A stretch of 64,000 nucleotides of DNA from an uncultured Clostridia bacterium (GCA_947631765.1 CANRMP010000010.1:1-64000), one strand, 5' to 3'. Shown: positions 30,101 to 38,816, counted from the first letter of the stretch. Notes: generated by a model from the letters alone, not told the origin. Translations and numbers: made by a program.

Positions 30101-30701
30101 TAACGCTGTTATCCGTTTTGCAGTCGCCCTTGGTTATGGTCTCTTCTACGATATCATGCGCCGAAAGATCGGGCTTGCCGTTTTCGGTCGTTACCTCGAT
30201 ATATCCGCATTCGGTGCAGGTTTTTGTCTTGTAGGTGACGCCGTCGCACCTGCTGACAACGCTGTCCTCTGCTCCGAACTTATGTCCCTTTGCGTCCTCA
30301 CTGCCGTCCTCGACCGTGACGGTGAACCATGTCAGGCAATACTGACAGGGGCGTACGACAGAGCTGCCCGAAGCGCGCGTGCAGGAGGCTTCGTATTCTC
30401 TGCGGTCAACCGCGCCGCGCATCATATTTCCGCCCGGGTACTGGAAAATGCCGTTCTCGGAGCCGAGCTTGTGGTTTCCGCCGTCGGGGGCGAACTCGCA
30501 GGGCATTTGCTCAATGGCTTCCTCGCTTGCGGCAATCGGCGACCTTGTGGGAGTCGGCGCTTTTGTAGCGGCAATTGTCTGCGTTTCATGCGCCTCTTCG
30601 CCCTCTTCATGCACATGCCCAACCGTCTGGGCGCTTGTGTAGGAGGGCAGTACCATCAGCGCGCAAAGCAAAATGCTCAGAATTTTTCTTTTTACGTTCA
30701 T
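27108..30701 (-). CDS. Giant secreted protein with about 23 CxxC zinc-ribbon-like repeats, wall anchor
   Basis: 1197 residues. A signal peptide (1-24) is followed by a short His/Glu/Thr-rich segment (about 25-60), then from about residue 115 to 1000 a long chain of ~40-residue units, each with one CxxC(G) pair and often a His-Xaa-Trp/Tyr/Phe before it. I count about 23 CxxC pairs and several CxxxxC. A beta domain with GTLTIRIPLPEDWDASKTLV and TFTVDHLSLYVLAD follows (about 1040-1150), then a sorting-type end: SKTGDG, hydrophobic helix, KKYRGKRAKLSK. The repeats probably fold as zinc ribbons or disulfide knots on the cell surface. Function unknown; adhesion or metal binding are guesses. An AAAGG site lies before the ATG. 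Confidence 0.8.
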   Translation of the reverse strand: MNVKRKILSILLCALMVLPSYTSAQTVGHVHEEGEEAHETQTIAATKAPTPTRSPIAASEEAIEQMPCEFAPDGGNHKLGSENGIFQYPGGNMMRGAVDRREYEASCTRASGSSVVRPCQYCLTWFTVTVEDGSEDAKGHKFGAEDSVVSRCDGVTYKTKTCTECGYIEVTTENGKPDLSAHDIVEETITKGDCKTDNSVKKVCRDCGAVVECTDNGPKGHSGVLRTIQNGNCQQNFIRQFDCGVCGYSYKKEYPGDHIYVSKDNPKATCESEGTHSWVCITCGKEDPSRPTETVPALGHSWKDVDASACTDGHEQVCTRCGTTRIVDGDGTIDHIWGKLKIQPATCTEAGYEYHTCQRCGITEKTRENVSPMIDHTFTLEEWITQPTCGEPGLKARKCAVCGTRDENYISVDATGKHTPMVDDGDCTTEVRCSVCGQITTEAKTEHEWKYTQIVSPQHTTKWHKKACKNCNVVLEELCSGKDDGNCMTGINCELCGSEITSGSFHVKGTVYVPYEEDMDNYHVTLCGHKNCEKTADWTKEEHTYVDGQCTKCGHVDGKTHIPNGVYESDGEHHWQRCKLCGAKTDIQAHDKSATSHYEGDCTKAVKCSVCERVVREGTSHNYTGDWLISGEYHYRVCSNPGCECVEKYDHIPLADRDCTTATKCKDCGFVLVEGAAEHSWVAADSGHTESGHKLVCSNPDCDQTKLEEHSVGIAANCHEKAECAICHTKFGNINPDNHVGNEEIRDAKEATEWEEGYTGDIYCLGCGKIKQRGETIEKSEPHKHEYTLFEYDGSTHVPKCSICGALNEEARSSHIYGGYESDESSHSRKCTICGNVESKPHEHSEAVYDCTVDIVCVDCGRVLVKGKESHNFNGRVEGLPEGHTTACTNENCRVVSDLMPHIGGSSSCQSGAHCEVCNFEYKEKDLTNHVGGTELRNKKDATTTEEGYTGDTYCLGCENIIEAGSSIPKLHEHSFGDWMSDETHHWKECTCGEREGYAAHSYEKGECTVCGAKDPTYTELPDVLVDSDTLVEAVIPEDKTESYKDIELLVDILTSSDKDFSAVLATVGKKYTSFVPFDIRLVNTATGENAQPNGTLTIRIPLPEDWDASKTLVYYVNGSAMTAVTTALSEDGKYITFTVDHLSLYVLADAESEKTESSKTGDGFVLWFSIAGLSAMAVATLTVSKKYRGKRAKLSK

Positions 30702-31023
30702 GATGTCTTCAACCTTTCTTAGTTAAAAATGATTCGGTGTTTGATGTTTTTACGAAAAAATTCGCGTCAATATGGCAGGGGAGCCCCGCCGGCTTATGTA
30801 TCATAACGCACGCGGCAAAAAACAGGCAAAAGCTTTTGACCCGTCAGACCTTAAAAAGTCCTTTTTGCGCTCGGCTTTTTTGCCGCTCCCGTTATCAGCC
30901 TATATTATACATGGGAATTTCAAAAAAGTCAACAGGAAAAAGAGCGATTTTTTCGAAAAAAATATATCTTTTTTAATTTGGTATCATTTCTTTCGGTACC
31001 TTTTTCGATTTATTGACAAATAA

Positions 31024-31052
31024 TTGACAATTACCGACAAGTGTGATATAAC
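31024..31052 (+). promoter_or_regulatory. Promoter for the rhamnosidase gene
   Basis: TTGACA (31024-31029), 17-bp spacer, TATAAC (31047-31052), giving a leader of about 220 nt before the ATG at 31280. A second TATAAT-like box at 31222 is followed by a 6-bp inverted repeat (31240-31245 with 31253-31258). The rest of 30702-31023 holds the promoter side of the minus-strand gene and no other gene. Confidence 0.75.
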
Positions 31053-31066
31053 AAAAGATGAGAAGC

Positions 31067-31139
31067 GGGCAAGGGTCGGCTTTTTGTCTGGCGGATACTT
31101 TTAATAATAAATTCGGAAGGGAATTTACAGACCCTGCCC
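31067..31139 (+). promoter_or_regulatory. Structured 5' leader element of the rhamnosidase transcript
   Basis: Starting about 8 nt after the expected transcription start, GGGCA-A-GGGTC (31067-31077) pairs with GACCCTGCCC (31130-31139), ten pairs with one bulge. Inside is a perfect hairpin AAATTC-GGAAGG-GAATTT (31109-31126). No terminator or match to a riboswitch class that I know was seen. Confidence 0.5.
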
Positions 31140-31279
31140 CCGAGACAGTCTTTGAGCGGCAAATGACAAAAAAGGACATAAATTTCAGTGAAAAAGGTAC
31201 TTAATTTTTTCTGTAGGCATTGTATAATATAATAAAGAAGTGGTAGAAGGCTTACCACACAAAAATGTGAGGCGGCACT

Positions 31280-34200
31280 ATGAAAAAGATAATCGCATTT
31301 ATTCTGACGCTTGCGATGCTGGCGCCGACAATTATGCTGGCATCATGCAAAAAAGACAAAAACGGTACGGAGGATGTTATGAGCTACGGGAAGCTTGCAA
31401 TATCGAATCTCACTCTCGGCGGAACGGATACTCCCTTGGGGATAGACACAAATCCGACCTTCGCATGGACTCTTTCGGGTGGGAAGTATTCAAACGCGCA
31501 AAGCGCATATCAGGTTAAGGTTTACTCGTCTCTTGAAAAGGCAAATAATGACGAGGCGGACATGTGGGACAGCGGAAGGGTCGAGTCCTCAAATTCGACC
31601 GCGGTCGTCTATGAGGGAGAAAAGCTCTCCTCTTGCGCTACCTATTACTGCAAGGTCACCGCCTGGGACAAATACGACGAGAGCGCCGCAACCGAAATTT
31701 GCGAGTTCAGAACGGGAATTTTTGACGGGGACAGCTGGAAGGGAAGCTGGATTCAGGCGCCCGCAAATAATCTTGACTATTCGCTCAGCGGCGCAAAATG
31801 GATATGGTACTCGGGTAAAAACAACAGAACGAGCGCCGACGGAGGTCTTGCCGCAACAAACGTATGTTTTCGCTCGGTTTTTGAAGTTGAGGCGGGAAAT
31901 ATGCCCCAAAAGGCGGTATTTGTCTTCTCTGCCGACGATTACGGCACCTTTTACGTCAACGGAGTAGCTGCCCTTGACGTCAAAAACAGCACCGACAGAT
32001 GGAAGAGCGGAAATATTGTCGATATCACCGAGGCGCTCAAAGAGGGCAAAAACCTGCTCGCCGCAAGAATTACAAATTCAAGCGTGGGATACGCCGGGTT
32101 TGTCGGCAAGCTCTACCTTACCTATAAGGACGGCACCACAACGACAGTTACCACAAACGAGAGCGACTGGAAGGCGCTGCCCTTGGCGGCAAACGGCTGG
32201 AACACCGATGTTGACTTTGACCAGGGACTGCTCACCCCCGACCAATACGTAAGCTACGGTCAGAGCCCTTGGAACTCTCAGGTTGTTTTTACAGTCGAGG
32301 GCGACAGAGCGGCGACAATGCTTCGAAAAGAGTTTACCGCAAAGGACGATATAAAAGAAGCCACGGTTTATATGAGCGGCATCGGCTATTCGATTTTGCA
32401 TATAAACGGTACTCTTGCAGACGACTGCTTCCTTGACCCCTGCAACACCCAGTACAACAAGACTGTGCTTTACCGCACCTTTGACGTTACAAAGCTTGTA
32501 AGCAATGGCGAAAATGCCGTTGCGGTTGAGCTTGGCAACGGATTTTACAACGAAGAGGGCGGAGTTTGGAATTGGGGAAGCGCGGCTTGGAAGGATTCCC
32601 CGAAGCTTTTGTTCTTTATGAAGATCACCTATTCTGACGGAAGCGTTGAATATATTGAGTCGGGCAAGGACTGGAAGGTTACAACAGACGGTCCCGTTAC
32701 CTTTAACAGCATATATTACGGCGAGTATTATGACGCGCGCCGCGAAAAAGACGGCTGGGACAAGGCGGGCTATGACGACTCCTTGTGGAGTAATGCGGTA
32801 GAAGCAAAAAAGCCGAGCGGCAAGCTTGTTTGCCAGCTTGAAGAGCCGGTTCGCCGCACGGAGGAATTTAAGGTAAGCTCGATAAAGAAGCTCTCCGACG
32901 GCTCTTATGTGCTCTACTGCCCCGAAATGGTGGCAGGCTGGATAGCGCTTAAGGTAAGGGGCGCAAAGGCGGGCAACACGATTACCGTTACCTACGGCGA
33001 AAAACTGAATGCCAACGGAAGCGTTCAGAAGCTCGGAGGAAACGACGGCGTAAACTCGGGCTGGTGGCCTGAAACCTACATAATGACCGACAAATACACA
33101 AGCGCCGGCGACAGTGAGTCCACCTTTGAGCCGAGATTCAGCTATAAGGGCTTTCAGTACATCCAGATCTGGGGCTATCCCGGCGAGCTTTTGGAAAGTG
33201 ATATCACAATCTACCGAATAAGAAACGACGTCGAGATAACCGGAAGCTTTGAAAGCTCAAACGAGCTTGTCAACAAGCTGCACAGTCTTATGGTCACGAC
33301 ATCGCTTAACAACCTTCAGGGCAAGCCGACAGACACGCCCGTGTGGGAGAAAAACGGCTGGCTCGGAGACTTTAACGTCGCTCTTGCCACAATGAACTAT
33401 AACTTTGACATGCAGCTTATGACCGTGAACTTCATGGAAATCATCGAGGACTGCTTTGAACAGTACGGGCTGGTTCCTCCCATGGCGCCTACCGCCGGCT
33501 GGAACATCGGCGAAAACTACGTCTGGAGCTCACTCTACATTTTGGGAGTTGCCGAGACCTACAAGACCTACGGCTCGCTTGATTATGTCGCAGAGCAGTA
33601 TCAGACAATGGTGAGATACGCCGACAAGGTGGCAAATTCGCTGAAGGCAAACGGTTGGGTCTGCCCTGACGGACAGCTTGGCGACTGGGTTTCTCCGATG
33701 GGCGACAATCCCAAAACGCAGTACGTCGAGTCTCCCTCCGAGGGCTCGGGAATTGTCGGCTCAGCAATGGTCTATCTTATGTACAAAGAGCTTTCGAATA
33801 TGAGCGCACTGCTTGGCAAATCGGGCAGTAAATTCGAAGGATATATGGAAAGCATATACTCCGCATTCAACAAGAAATTCTACAATTCAAAGAGCGGAAT
33901 ATACGAAACCACAACATGGACACAGTACGGCACAAGAACAAAATACCGTCAGACCTCAAATATTATGGCGCTGGTTTGCGGACTTGTTCCGGATGAATAC
34001 AAGGAGACGGTGGTTACAAACCTTATAAACGACATAGAGAAAAAGGGAAATCACCTTGACACCGGGTGTGTCGGAACAAAGTTCATTCTGCCTCTTCTCA
34101 CAGAGCTCGGGTATGGTGAGCTGGCGTATACTATTCTCACTCAAACGACCTACCCGTCCTGGGGGTATATGGCAAGCAAGGGCACCTCTCTTTGGGAAAT

Positions 34201-34567
34201 GTGGGAGGATACCTCCCGCTCTCTCGGGCATTATTTCCTCGGAACCTATGACGAGTGGCTGTATTCCTATCTTGCGGGTATTCGTGACATCGATAACGGC
34301 TATGAAAGCTTTACAATAGCGCCCTTTATTCCCTCTGAGCTTGACTATGTCAAGTGCACGGTAAAAACCGTGCGGGGAACGCTTGAGAGCTCATGGCAAA
34401 AGGATGAAAACGGAAATGTGACAATGACGCTTGTCGTGCCGTTCGGCTCAAGCGCAAATATTGAGATTCCGATTGAGGCTTCCTCGGTGAGCGTTAACGG
34501 AAAAACATATGACAGCGACGGCTTTACTCTCGGCTCGGGAACTTACACAATCGTTTGCAGTAAATAA
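31280..34567 (+). CDS. Lipoprotein alpha-L-rhamnosidase, GH78
   Basis: 1095 residues, lipobox LASC. Domains: a fibronectin-like region (about 40-150), the Bac_rhamnosid N-terminal carbohydrate-binding beta-sandwich (about 160-300), a second beta domain (about 345-640), then the (alpha/alpha)6 barrel with TDTPVWEKNGWLGD (about 684-697), GDW near 800 and SLWEMWED near 971, and a C-terminal beta domain. GH78 enzymes invert the bond of terminal alpha-L-rhamnose in pectin (RG-I) or flavonoid glycosides. It is followed by an AraC regulator 40 nt later on the same strand, which probably senses the released sugar. Confidence 0.92.
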   Translation: MKKIIAFILTLAMLAPTIMLASCKKDKNGTEDVMSYGKLAISNLTLGGTDTPLGIDTNPTFAWTLSGGKYSNAQSAYQVKVYSSLEKANNDEADMWDSGRVESSNSTAVVYEGEKLSSCATYYCKVTAWDKYDESAATEICEFRTGIFDGDSWKGSWIQAPANNLDYSLSGAKWIWYSGKNNRTSADGGLAATNVCFRSVFEVEAGNMPQKAVFVFSADDYGTFYVNGVAALDVKNSTDRWKSGNIVDITEALKEGKNLLAARITNSSVGYAGFVGKLYLTYKDGTTTTVTTNESDWKALPLAANGWNTDVDFDQGLLTPDQYVSYGQSPWNSQVVFTVEGDRAATMLRKEFTAKDDIKEATVYMSGIGYSILHINGTLADDCFLDPCNTQYNKTVLYRTFDVTKLVSNGENAVAVELGNGFYNEEGGVWNWGSAAWKDSPKLLFFMKITYSDGSVEYIESGKDWKVTTDGPVTFNSIYYGEYYDARREKDGWDKAGYDDSLWSNAVEAKKPSGKLVCQLEEPVRRTEEFKVSSIKKLSDGSYVLYCPEMVAGWIALKVRGAKAGNTITVTYGEKLNANGSVQKLGGNDGVNSGWWPETYIMTDKYTSAGDSESTFEPRFSYKGFQYIQIWGYPGELLESDITIYRIRNDVEITGSFESSNELVNKLHSLMVTTSLNNLQGKPTDTPVWEKNGWLGDFNVALATMNYNFDMQLMTVNFMEIIEDCFEQYGLVPPMAPTAGWNIGENYVWSSLYILGVAETYKTYGSLDYVAEQYQTMVRYADKVANSLKANGWVCPDGQLGDWVSPMGDNPKTQYVESPSEGSGIVGSAMVYLMYKELSNMSALLGKSGSKFEGYMESIYSAFNKKFYNSKSGIYETTTWTQYGTRTKYRQTSNIMALVCGLVPDEYKETVVTNLINDIEKKGNHLDTGCVGTKFILPLLTELGYGELAYTILTQTTYPSWGYMASKGTSLWEMWEDTSRSLGHYFLGTYDEWLYSYLAGIRDIDNGYESFTIAPFIPSELDYVKCTVKTVRGTLESSWQKDENGNVTMTLVVPFGSSANIEIPIEASSVSVNGKTYDSDGFTLGSGTYTIVCSK

Positions 34568-34607
34568 AGAAGCAGACAATAATTTATAATTATGGGTTGG
34601 TGGTGTT

Positions 34608-35630
34608 ATGAACGACAATCCGGATATTCACAACAGACTTATTGACCGCCTCTCGGTTGTGACCGACGAGGAAAAAGAGTATCTTGCCGGAAAAAGAAAC
34701 ATAGAAAAGAGCAAGTACTTTATAAACACTCAGAGCAGTATTGTTTCGGCGGGAAAGCTGTTTCCCGAGGAAAACAGAGACAAAAAGCAGATAGAAATAA
34801 GAACGCACACCCGCTTTATTGATTTTCCCGAGCACGGGCACGACTATATTGAAATGATGTACGTTTGCAGGGGGAATATAACCCATTATATCGACGGACG
34901 GGAGATAATTCTCAGGGAAGGCGGTATTCTGCTTATGAACCGTCATGTAAAGCATTCGATAAAGCGCGCGGAGCTTAATGATATCGGTATTAACTTTATT
35001 ATTTCTCCTTTGCTTTTCGAATACGCCGTGAGCGGAATTAAGGAAAATGACATTTTCACCGATTTTCTTATAGAAAACCTGAGAAACAACGGAAGCCCGG
35101 TTTATTTGCAGTTTGACGCGCACGGGGTGCTTCCCATTGAAAACGTCATGGAAAATCTGCTTTATTCGCTGATAAACAACAGGTGCGCAGAGCCGCATAT
35201 ACTGCAAAAGGCAACCTCACTGCTTTTTACCTATTTTGTTTCCTTTCCCGAAATACTTGTCAACAGGTCTGTGGCAAGCGATTATGTGGAAAGCATGAAA
35301 ATCGCAATAGACAGCTATATAAAAAGCAATTACAGGGACGGGAATTTGTCGCAAATTGCCTCAAAGCTCGGAATGTCGCACTCGTATCTCTCAAAATGGA
35401 TCTCGGCAAATATGCATATGAACTTTAAGGAAATGCTTGTCGAACAGCGCTTCAAGGTCGCGGAATACCTGCTTAAAACCACCGACCTTTCGGTGACGGA
35501 CGTTGCGGACGCCGTGGGATATGAAAACGAAAGCTATTTCTACAGGCAGTTCAAAAAGCGTTTTAATCTGACCCCGAAAGAGGTAAGAAAAAAGAACGGG
35601 ACAGTCCAAAAAGCAGGCGATATCATTTAA
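34608..35630 (+). CDS. AraC-family transcription regulator
   Basis: 340 residues. A cupin-like sensor region (about 60-150, with HTRFIDFPEHGHDYIEMMYV and GGILLMN) is followed by a helical linker and two helix-turn-helix motifs (about 230-330; LSQIASKLGMSHSYLSKWI and VTDVADAVGYENESYFYRQF). Cupin-AraC proteins bind sugars and activate glycan genes. The gene ends the rhamnosidase unit and is followed by a strong terminator, so it most likely controls the upstream GH78 gene. Confidence 0.92.
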   Translation: MNDNPDIHNRLIDRLSVVTDEEKEYLAGKRNIEKSKYFINTQSSIVSAGKLFPEENRDKKQIEIRTHTRFIDFPEHGHDYIEMMYVCRGNITHYIDGREIILREGGILLMNRHVKHSIKRAELNDIGINFIISPLLFEYAVSGIKENDIFTDFLIENLRNNGSPVYLQFDAHGVLPIENVMENLLYSLINNRCAEPHILQKATSLLFTYFVSFPEILVNRSVASDYVESMKIAIDSYIKSNYRDGNLSQIASKLGMSHSYLSKWISANMHMNFKEMLVEQRFKVAEYLLKTTDLSVTDVADAVGYENESYFYRQFKKRFNLTPKEVRKKNGTVQKAGDII

Positions 35631-35635
35631 ATCGG

Positions 35636-35672
35636 AATTTTCGCCGCAAAATTTGCGGCGAAAATTCTTTTT
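35636..35672 (+). terminator. Terminator after the AraC gene
   Basis: Perfect 15-bp inverted repeat (35636-35650 with 35652-35666) with a CGCCGC core, followed by CTTTTT. Confidence 0.9.
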
Positions 35673-35757
35673 CGGGCGAATTTTCGGTGCGCAACTCTTT
35701 TTACGGCTACGGTATTTTTACTTTCGGGCATAAAGACAAATTTTTTTGTTTGGGCTA

Positions 35758-35786
35758 TTGACAAGCAAGCAAAAGCGTTGTATAAT
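35758..35786 (+). promoter_or_regulatory. Promoter of the zinc operon
   Basis: Consensus TTGACA (35758-35763), 17-bp spacer, TATAAT (35781-35786). Confidence 0.92.
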
Positions 35787-35787
35787 G

Positions 35788-35808
35788 ATTTGCGAATTAT
35801 TCGCAAAT
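35788..35808 (+). promoter_or_regulatory. Fur-family (Zur) operator
   Basis: Perfect inverted repeat ATTTGCGAAT-T-ATTCGCAAAT covering the expected transcription start, immediately downstream of the -10 box. The 7-1-7 core TGCGAAT-T-ATTCGCA has the geometry of Fur/Zur/PerR boxes. A regulator bound here would block the zur-znuACB promoter, giving autorepression. Confidence 0.8.
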
Positions 35809-35823
35809 TGTCGGAGGTCTGTC

Positions 35824-36216
35824 ATGGAGGAGTACAAAACCTGTCAGAGAAAGGCGCTTATTGATTTTTTTAAGGAGCACTGCGACTGCTGCTTTTCGGT
35901 TGAGGAGATTGCCAAAAGCCTTTGCTGCAGTGAGAGCATAAGCAAAAGCGCCGTATATCGCAATATAGACAAGCTTGTAAAGGAAGGCTCTCTTCAGCGC
36001 ATTGCCGAGGAGGGAAGCCGCAGATTTCTCTACAGGTACGCCGACAGCGAGAAATGCTCCTCTCATCTGCACCTTAAATGCTTGGTGTGCGGGAATGTTT
36101 TTCACATGAGCGACGACCAGACAAATATGCTTCTTGCGGCAGTCAAAAAGAGCAGTGCTTTTGTTATAGACAGCAAAAGAACCCTTCTTTACGGCATGTG
36201 CGAAAAATGCAGGTAG
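35824..36216 (+). CDS. zur: Zinc uptake regulator, Fur family
   Basis: 130 residues from the ATG preceded by GGAGG; the frame can be extended upstream to 35746, but that would place promoter and operator inside the gene. N-terminal winged helix (about 10-70, with SKSAVYRNIDKLVKEG), then the dimer/metal domain with HLHLKCLVCG (Cys86, Cys89) and CEKC (Cys126, Cys129), the structural zinc site. Zur rather than Fur or PerR is chosen because it is followed by a ZnuABC transporter. The N-terminus has an unusual number of Cys (C20, C22, C23, C34, C35). Confidence 0.9.
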   Translation: MEEYKTCQRKALIDFFKEHCDCCFSVEEIAKSLCCSESISKSAVYRNIDKLVKEGSLQRIAEEGSRRFLYRYADSEKCSSHLHLKCLVCGNVFHMSDDQTNMLLAAVKKSSAFVIDSKRTLLYGMCEKCR

Positions 36217-36229
36217 GACAGAGCGACAT

Positions 36230-37198
36230 ATGAAAAAACTTTCTTTTCTTTCCCTTCTTCTTATATCGGCTCTGCTTTTTGCCCCCTCTCTTACCTCGTG
36301 CAAAAGCGTCGGGAGCGATATAAAAGAGGAGGGCAAAATAAGAATAAGTTGTACCACCTTTTCCGCCTTTGACTGGGCAAGACAGCTGACATACGGGTCA
36401 AAAAACGCCGAGGTTATGCTTCTTACAGACAGCGGGGTTGACATACACAGCTACGTGCCCTCGGTTGCAGACGCGGCAAGAATTGCTTCGAGCGATATAA
36501 TAATATACGTCGGCTCTGCTTCCGAGAGCTTTATTGAGGACATGTCGCCAAAGGGCGCAAGGCTTATTAATCTGCTCTCGCTTTTAGGGGAGGACGCGCT
36601 TGAAATTCCGAAGTCGGCGGCAGGTAATCATGAAAATCACGATAATGAAGGCGGGCACGGGGAGCACGACGAGCACGTATGGCTGTCTTTAAAAAACGCG
36701 CGCTATTTCTGCTCTGTTATATGCGAGAGCCTCTGTGAGGCGGACTCAGGCAACAGCGAGCTTTACAAAAGTAACTGCAAGGAATATACAAAGGCACTGC
36801 AAAGCCTTGAGGATGAGTATTACACGGCGGCAAGTAAAGGCAAGGCGGGGCTTATGATGTTTGCCGACCGTTTTCCCTTTGTCTATATGCTAAATGACTG
36901 CAAAATTGACTATTGCGCGGCGTTTGAGGGCTGTTCCACCGAGAGCGGGGCGACCTTTGAAACGGTGGCGATAATGGCAAAGCTGCTCTCGGAGTCGGAG
37001 CTTTGCTGCGTTGTGATAACAGAGAGCACCGACAAAAGACTTGCAAATACAATAATTGCCGCCTCGGGCAAGGAAAACGTGCAAATAATAACCATGAACT
37101 CAATTCAACGGGTCTCAAGGACAGATATTGACAAGGGCAAAACGTATATCGACTTCATGAAGGAAAATCTTGTCGCCTTCAAAAAGGCGCTGGGTTAA
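36230..37198 (+). CDS. znuA: Zinc ABC transporter substrate-binding lipoprotein
   Basis: 322 residues, lipobox LTSC (Cys24). ZnuA-type fold: His73 in DIHSY, a His/Glu-rich loop (about 134-149, NHENHDNEGGHGEHDEH) and His149 in EHVWLS, the usual zinc-ligand and metal-capture positions; a helix and second lobe follow. It binds zinc outside the membrane and passes it to ZnuB. It starts 13 nt after zur in the same operon. Confidence 0.9.
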   Translation: MKKLSFLSLLLISALLFAPSLTSCKSVGSDIKEEGKIRISCTTFSAFDWARQLTYGSKNAEVMLLTDSGVDIHSYVPSVADAARIASSDIIIYVGSASESFIEDMSPKGARLINLLSLLGEDALEIPKSAAGNHENHDNEGGHGEHDEHVWLSLKNARYFCSVICESLCEADSGNSELYKSNCKEYTKALQSLEDEYYTAASKGKAGLMMFADRFPFVYMLNDCKIDYCAAFEGCSTESGATFETVAIMAKLLSESELCCVVITESTDKRLANTIIAASGKENVQIITMNSIQRVSRTDIDKGKTYIDFMKENLVAFKKALG

Positions 37199-37206
37199 AT
37201 TGAAAT

Positions 37207-37914
37207 ATGGAACTTATAAGCTGTAAAAATATATCTTTGGGCTATGACGGCAGAGTTGTCGTCAAAAATTTAAGCTTCTGCGTAAATTCGGGCGACTATC
37301 TGTGTATTGTCGGAGAAAACGGGTCGGGCAAAAGTACGCTGATGAAAACCGTATTAAGGCTTTGCAAGCCGATAGCGGGCGAAATAGTCATGGGAGAGGG
37401 ACTGCGCCACAATGAGATAGGATATCTCCCGCAGCAGACCGAAATACAAAAAGACTTTCCCGCCTCGGTATGGGAAATAGTCCTTTCGGGTACTCTTAAC
37501 CGGTGCGGGCTTTGCCCGTTTTACAAACGGGAGCAAAAGCAAAGGGCAAGAGCAATAATGGAGAAGGTCGGAATAGCCGACATTGCAAGCCGCTCCTACA
37601 GAGAGCTTTCGGGAGGGCAACAGCAAAGAGTTCTGCTTGCCCGCGCGCTCTCTGCCGCTTCAAGGCTTATTTTTCTTGACGAACCCGCCGCGGGGCTTGA
37701 CCCTGTCGCCATGGAAAAAATGTATGAGCTGATAAACAGGCTCAATAAAGAGGACGGTATTACCGTTATGATGATATCTCACGATATCGAGGCGGCGGTC
37801 AAATATTCAAGTCACATTCTTCATATCGGCGAGGAGCCGTACTTTTTCGGAACCAAGGAAGAGTATCTTGAAAGTGATGTGGGAAAAAAGTATCTTTTCG
37901 GAAAACAGGATTAA
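37207..37914 (+). CDS. znuC: Zinc ABC transporter ATP-binding protein
   Basis: 235 residues with Walker A GENGSGKST, Q-loop LPQQTE, signature LSGGQQQR, Walker B LIFLDEPAAGLDP and switch His in MMISHDIEAA. It drives the ZnuB permease. The ribosome site before the ATG is weak, and the 8-nt gap to znuA suggests translational coupling. Confidence 0.95.
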   Translation: MELISCKNISLGYDGRVVVKNLSFCVNSGDYLCIVGENGSGKSTLMKTVLRLCKPIAGEIVMGEGLRHNEIGYLPQQTEIQKDFPASVWEIVLSGTLNRCGLCPFYKREQKQRARAIMEKVGIADIASRSYRELSGGQQQRVLLARALSAASRLIFLDEPAAGLDPVAMEKMYELINRLNKEDGITVMMISHDIEAAVKYSSHILHIGEEPYFFGTKEEYLESDVGKKYLFGKQD

Positions 37915-37937
37915 AAAGGGGGAGAGAGTGCATAATA

Positions 37938-38816
37938 ATGAATGTATTTGAAACGCTTTTATACTATCTTAGCTTTTCTTATGTGAGATACGCGCTTATT
38001 GTGGGCGTTCTTATCGCCCTTTGCTCCTCACTGCTCGGAGTGACGCTTGTCATGAAGCGCCTTTCATTTATCGGCGACGGGCTCTCTCACATCGCTTTCG
38101 GAGCAATGGCGGTCTCCTCTGCGCTGAATATTTCACTGCAAATGGCAACAGGCGGCGGCATGGCGCAAAGCATGATAATTGTACTGCCGGTAACGCTTAT
38201 TTCGGCAGTCCTGCTTTTGCGGCTCGGAGAGAACTCGAAAATAAAAGGGGACGCGCTTATTGCCATGATATCGGTCAGCGCGCTTGCGGTCGGCTATCTT
38301 GTAATGAACGTCTTCTCGGTCTCCTCGAATATCTCGGGCGACGTGTGCGGCACGCTTTTCGGCTCGACCTCAATAATCACATTAACCTTTTCCGACTTGT
38401 GCTTTTCGCTGATTTTTTCGGCGGTCGTGGTGGTTATTTTCCTGCTTCTTTACAACAGGCTCTTTTCTGCTACCTTTGACGAGGCTTTCGCGCGGGCTAC
38501 CGGGCTTCGGGTCGGCGCATACAACCTGCTTATTGCCCTTGTAATTGCCGCCCTGATAGTTTGGGCAATGAATCTTATCGGCTCACTGCTCATCTCGGCG
38601 CTTGTGGTATTTCCGGCTCTTTCGGCAATGCGGGTTGCCAAAAGCTTTAAGTCGGTGATTATTCTATCGCTTGTGATTTCGGTATGCTGTGCATTTTTCG
38701 GAATAATATGCTCGATTCTTTTGAGCACGCCGGTGGGGTCTACCGTTGTTATATTCGATCTTGCTGCTTTCGGGCTTTTCTCGGCGCTCGGAGCGTTTAT
38801 AAGGAGGGCTGCATAA
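37938..38816 (+). CDS. znuB: Zinc ABC transporter permease
   Basis: 292 residues, about eight membrane helices, ABC-3 family with the conserved LSFIGDGLSHIAFG region after helix 1-2. GGGGGAGAG precedes the ATG. Its stop codon shares a base with the next gene (TAATG), linking the transporter to the following redox genes. Confidence 0.93.
   Translation: MNVFETLLYYLSFSYVRYALIVGVLIALCSSLLGVTLVMKRLSFIGDGLSHIAFGAMAVSSALNISLQMATGGGMAQSMIIVLPVTLISAVLLLRLGENSKIKGDALIAMISVSALAVGYLVMNVFSVSSNISGDVCGTLFGSTSIITLTFSDLCFSLIFSAVVVVIFLLLYNRLFSATFDEAFARATGLRVGAYNLLIALVIAALIVWAMNLIGSLLISALVVFPALSAMRVAKSFKSVIILSLVISVCCAFFGIICSILLSTPVGSTVVIFDLAAFGLFSALGAFIRRAA

Noticed and set aside
27108..30701. Multi-haem cytochrome
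   Set aside because: The CxxC pairs are nearly all followed by Gly, not His; only one CxxCH is present, so haem attachment is not supported.
29310..30722. 470-codon open frame on the plus strand, Cys-rich and hydrophobic
   Set aside because: Antisense of the CxxC-repeat gene; the regular Cys spacing on the minus strand proves which strand codes.
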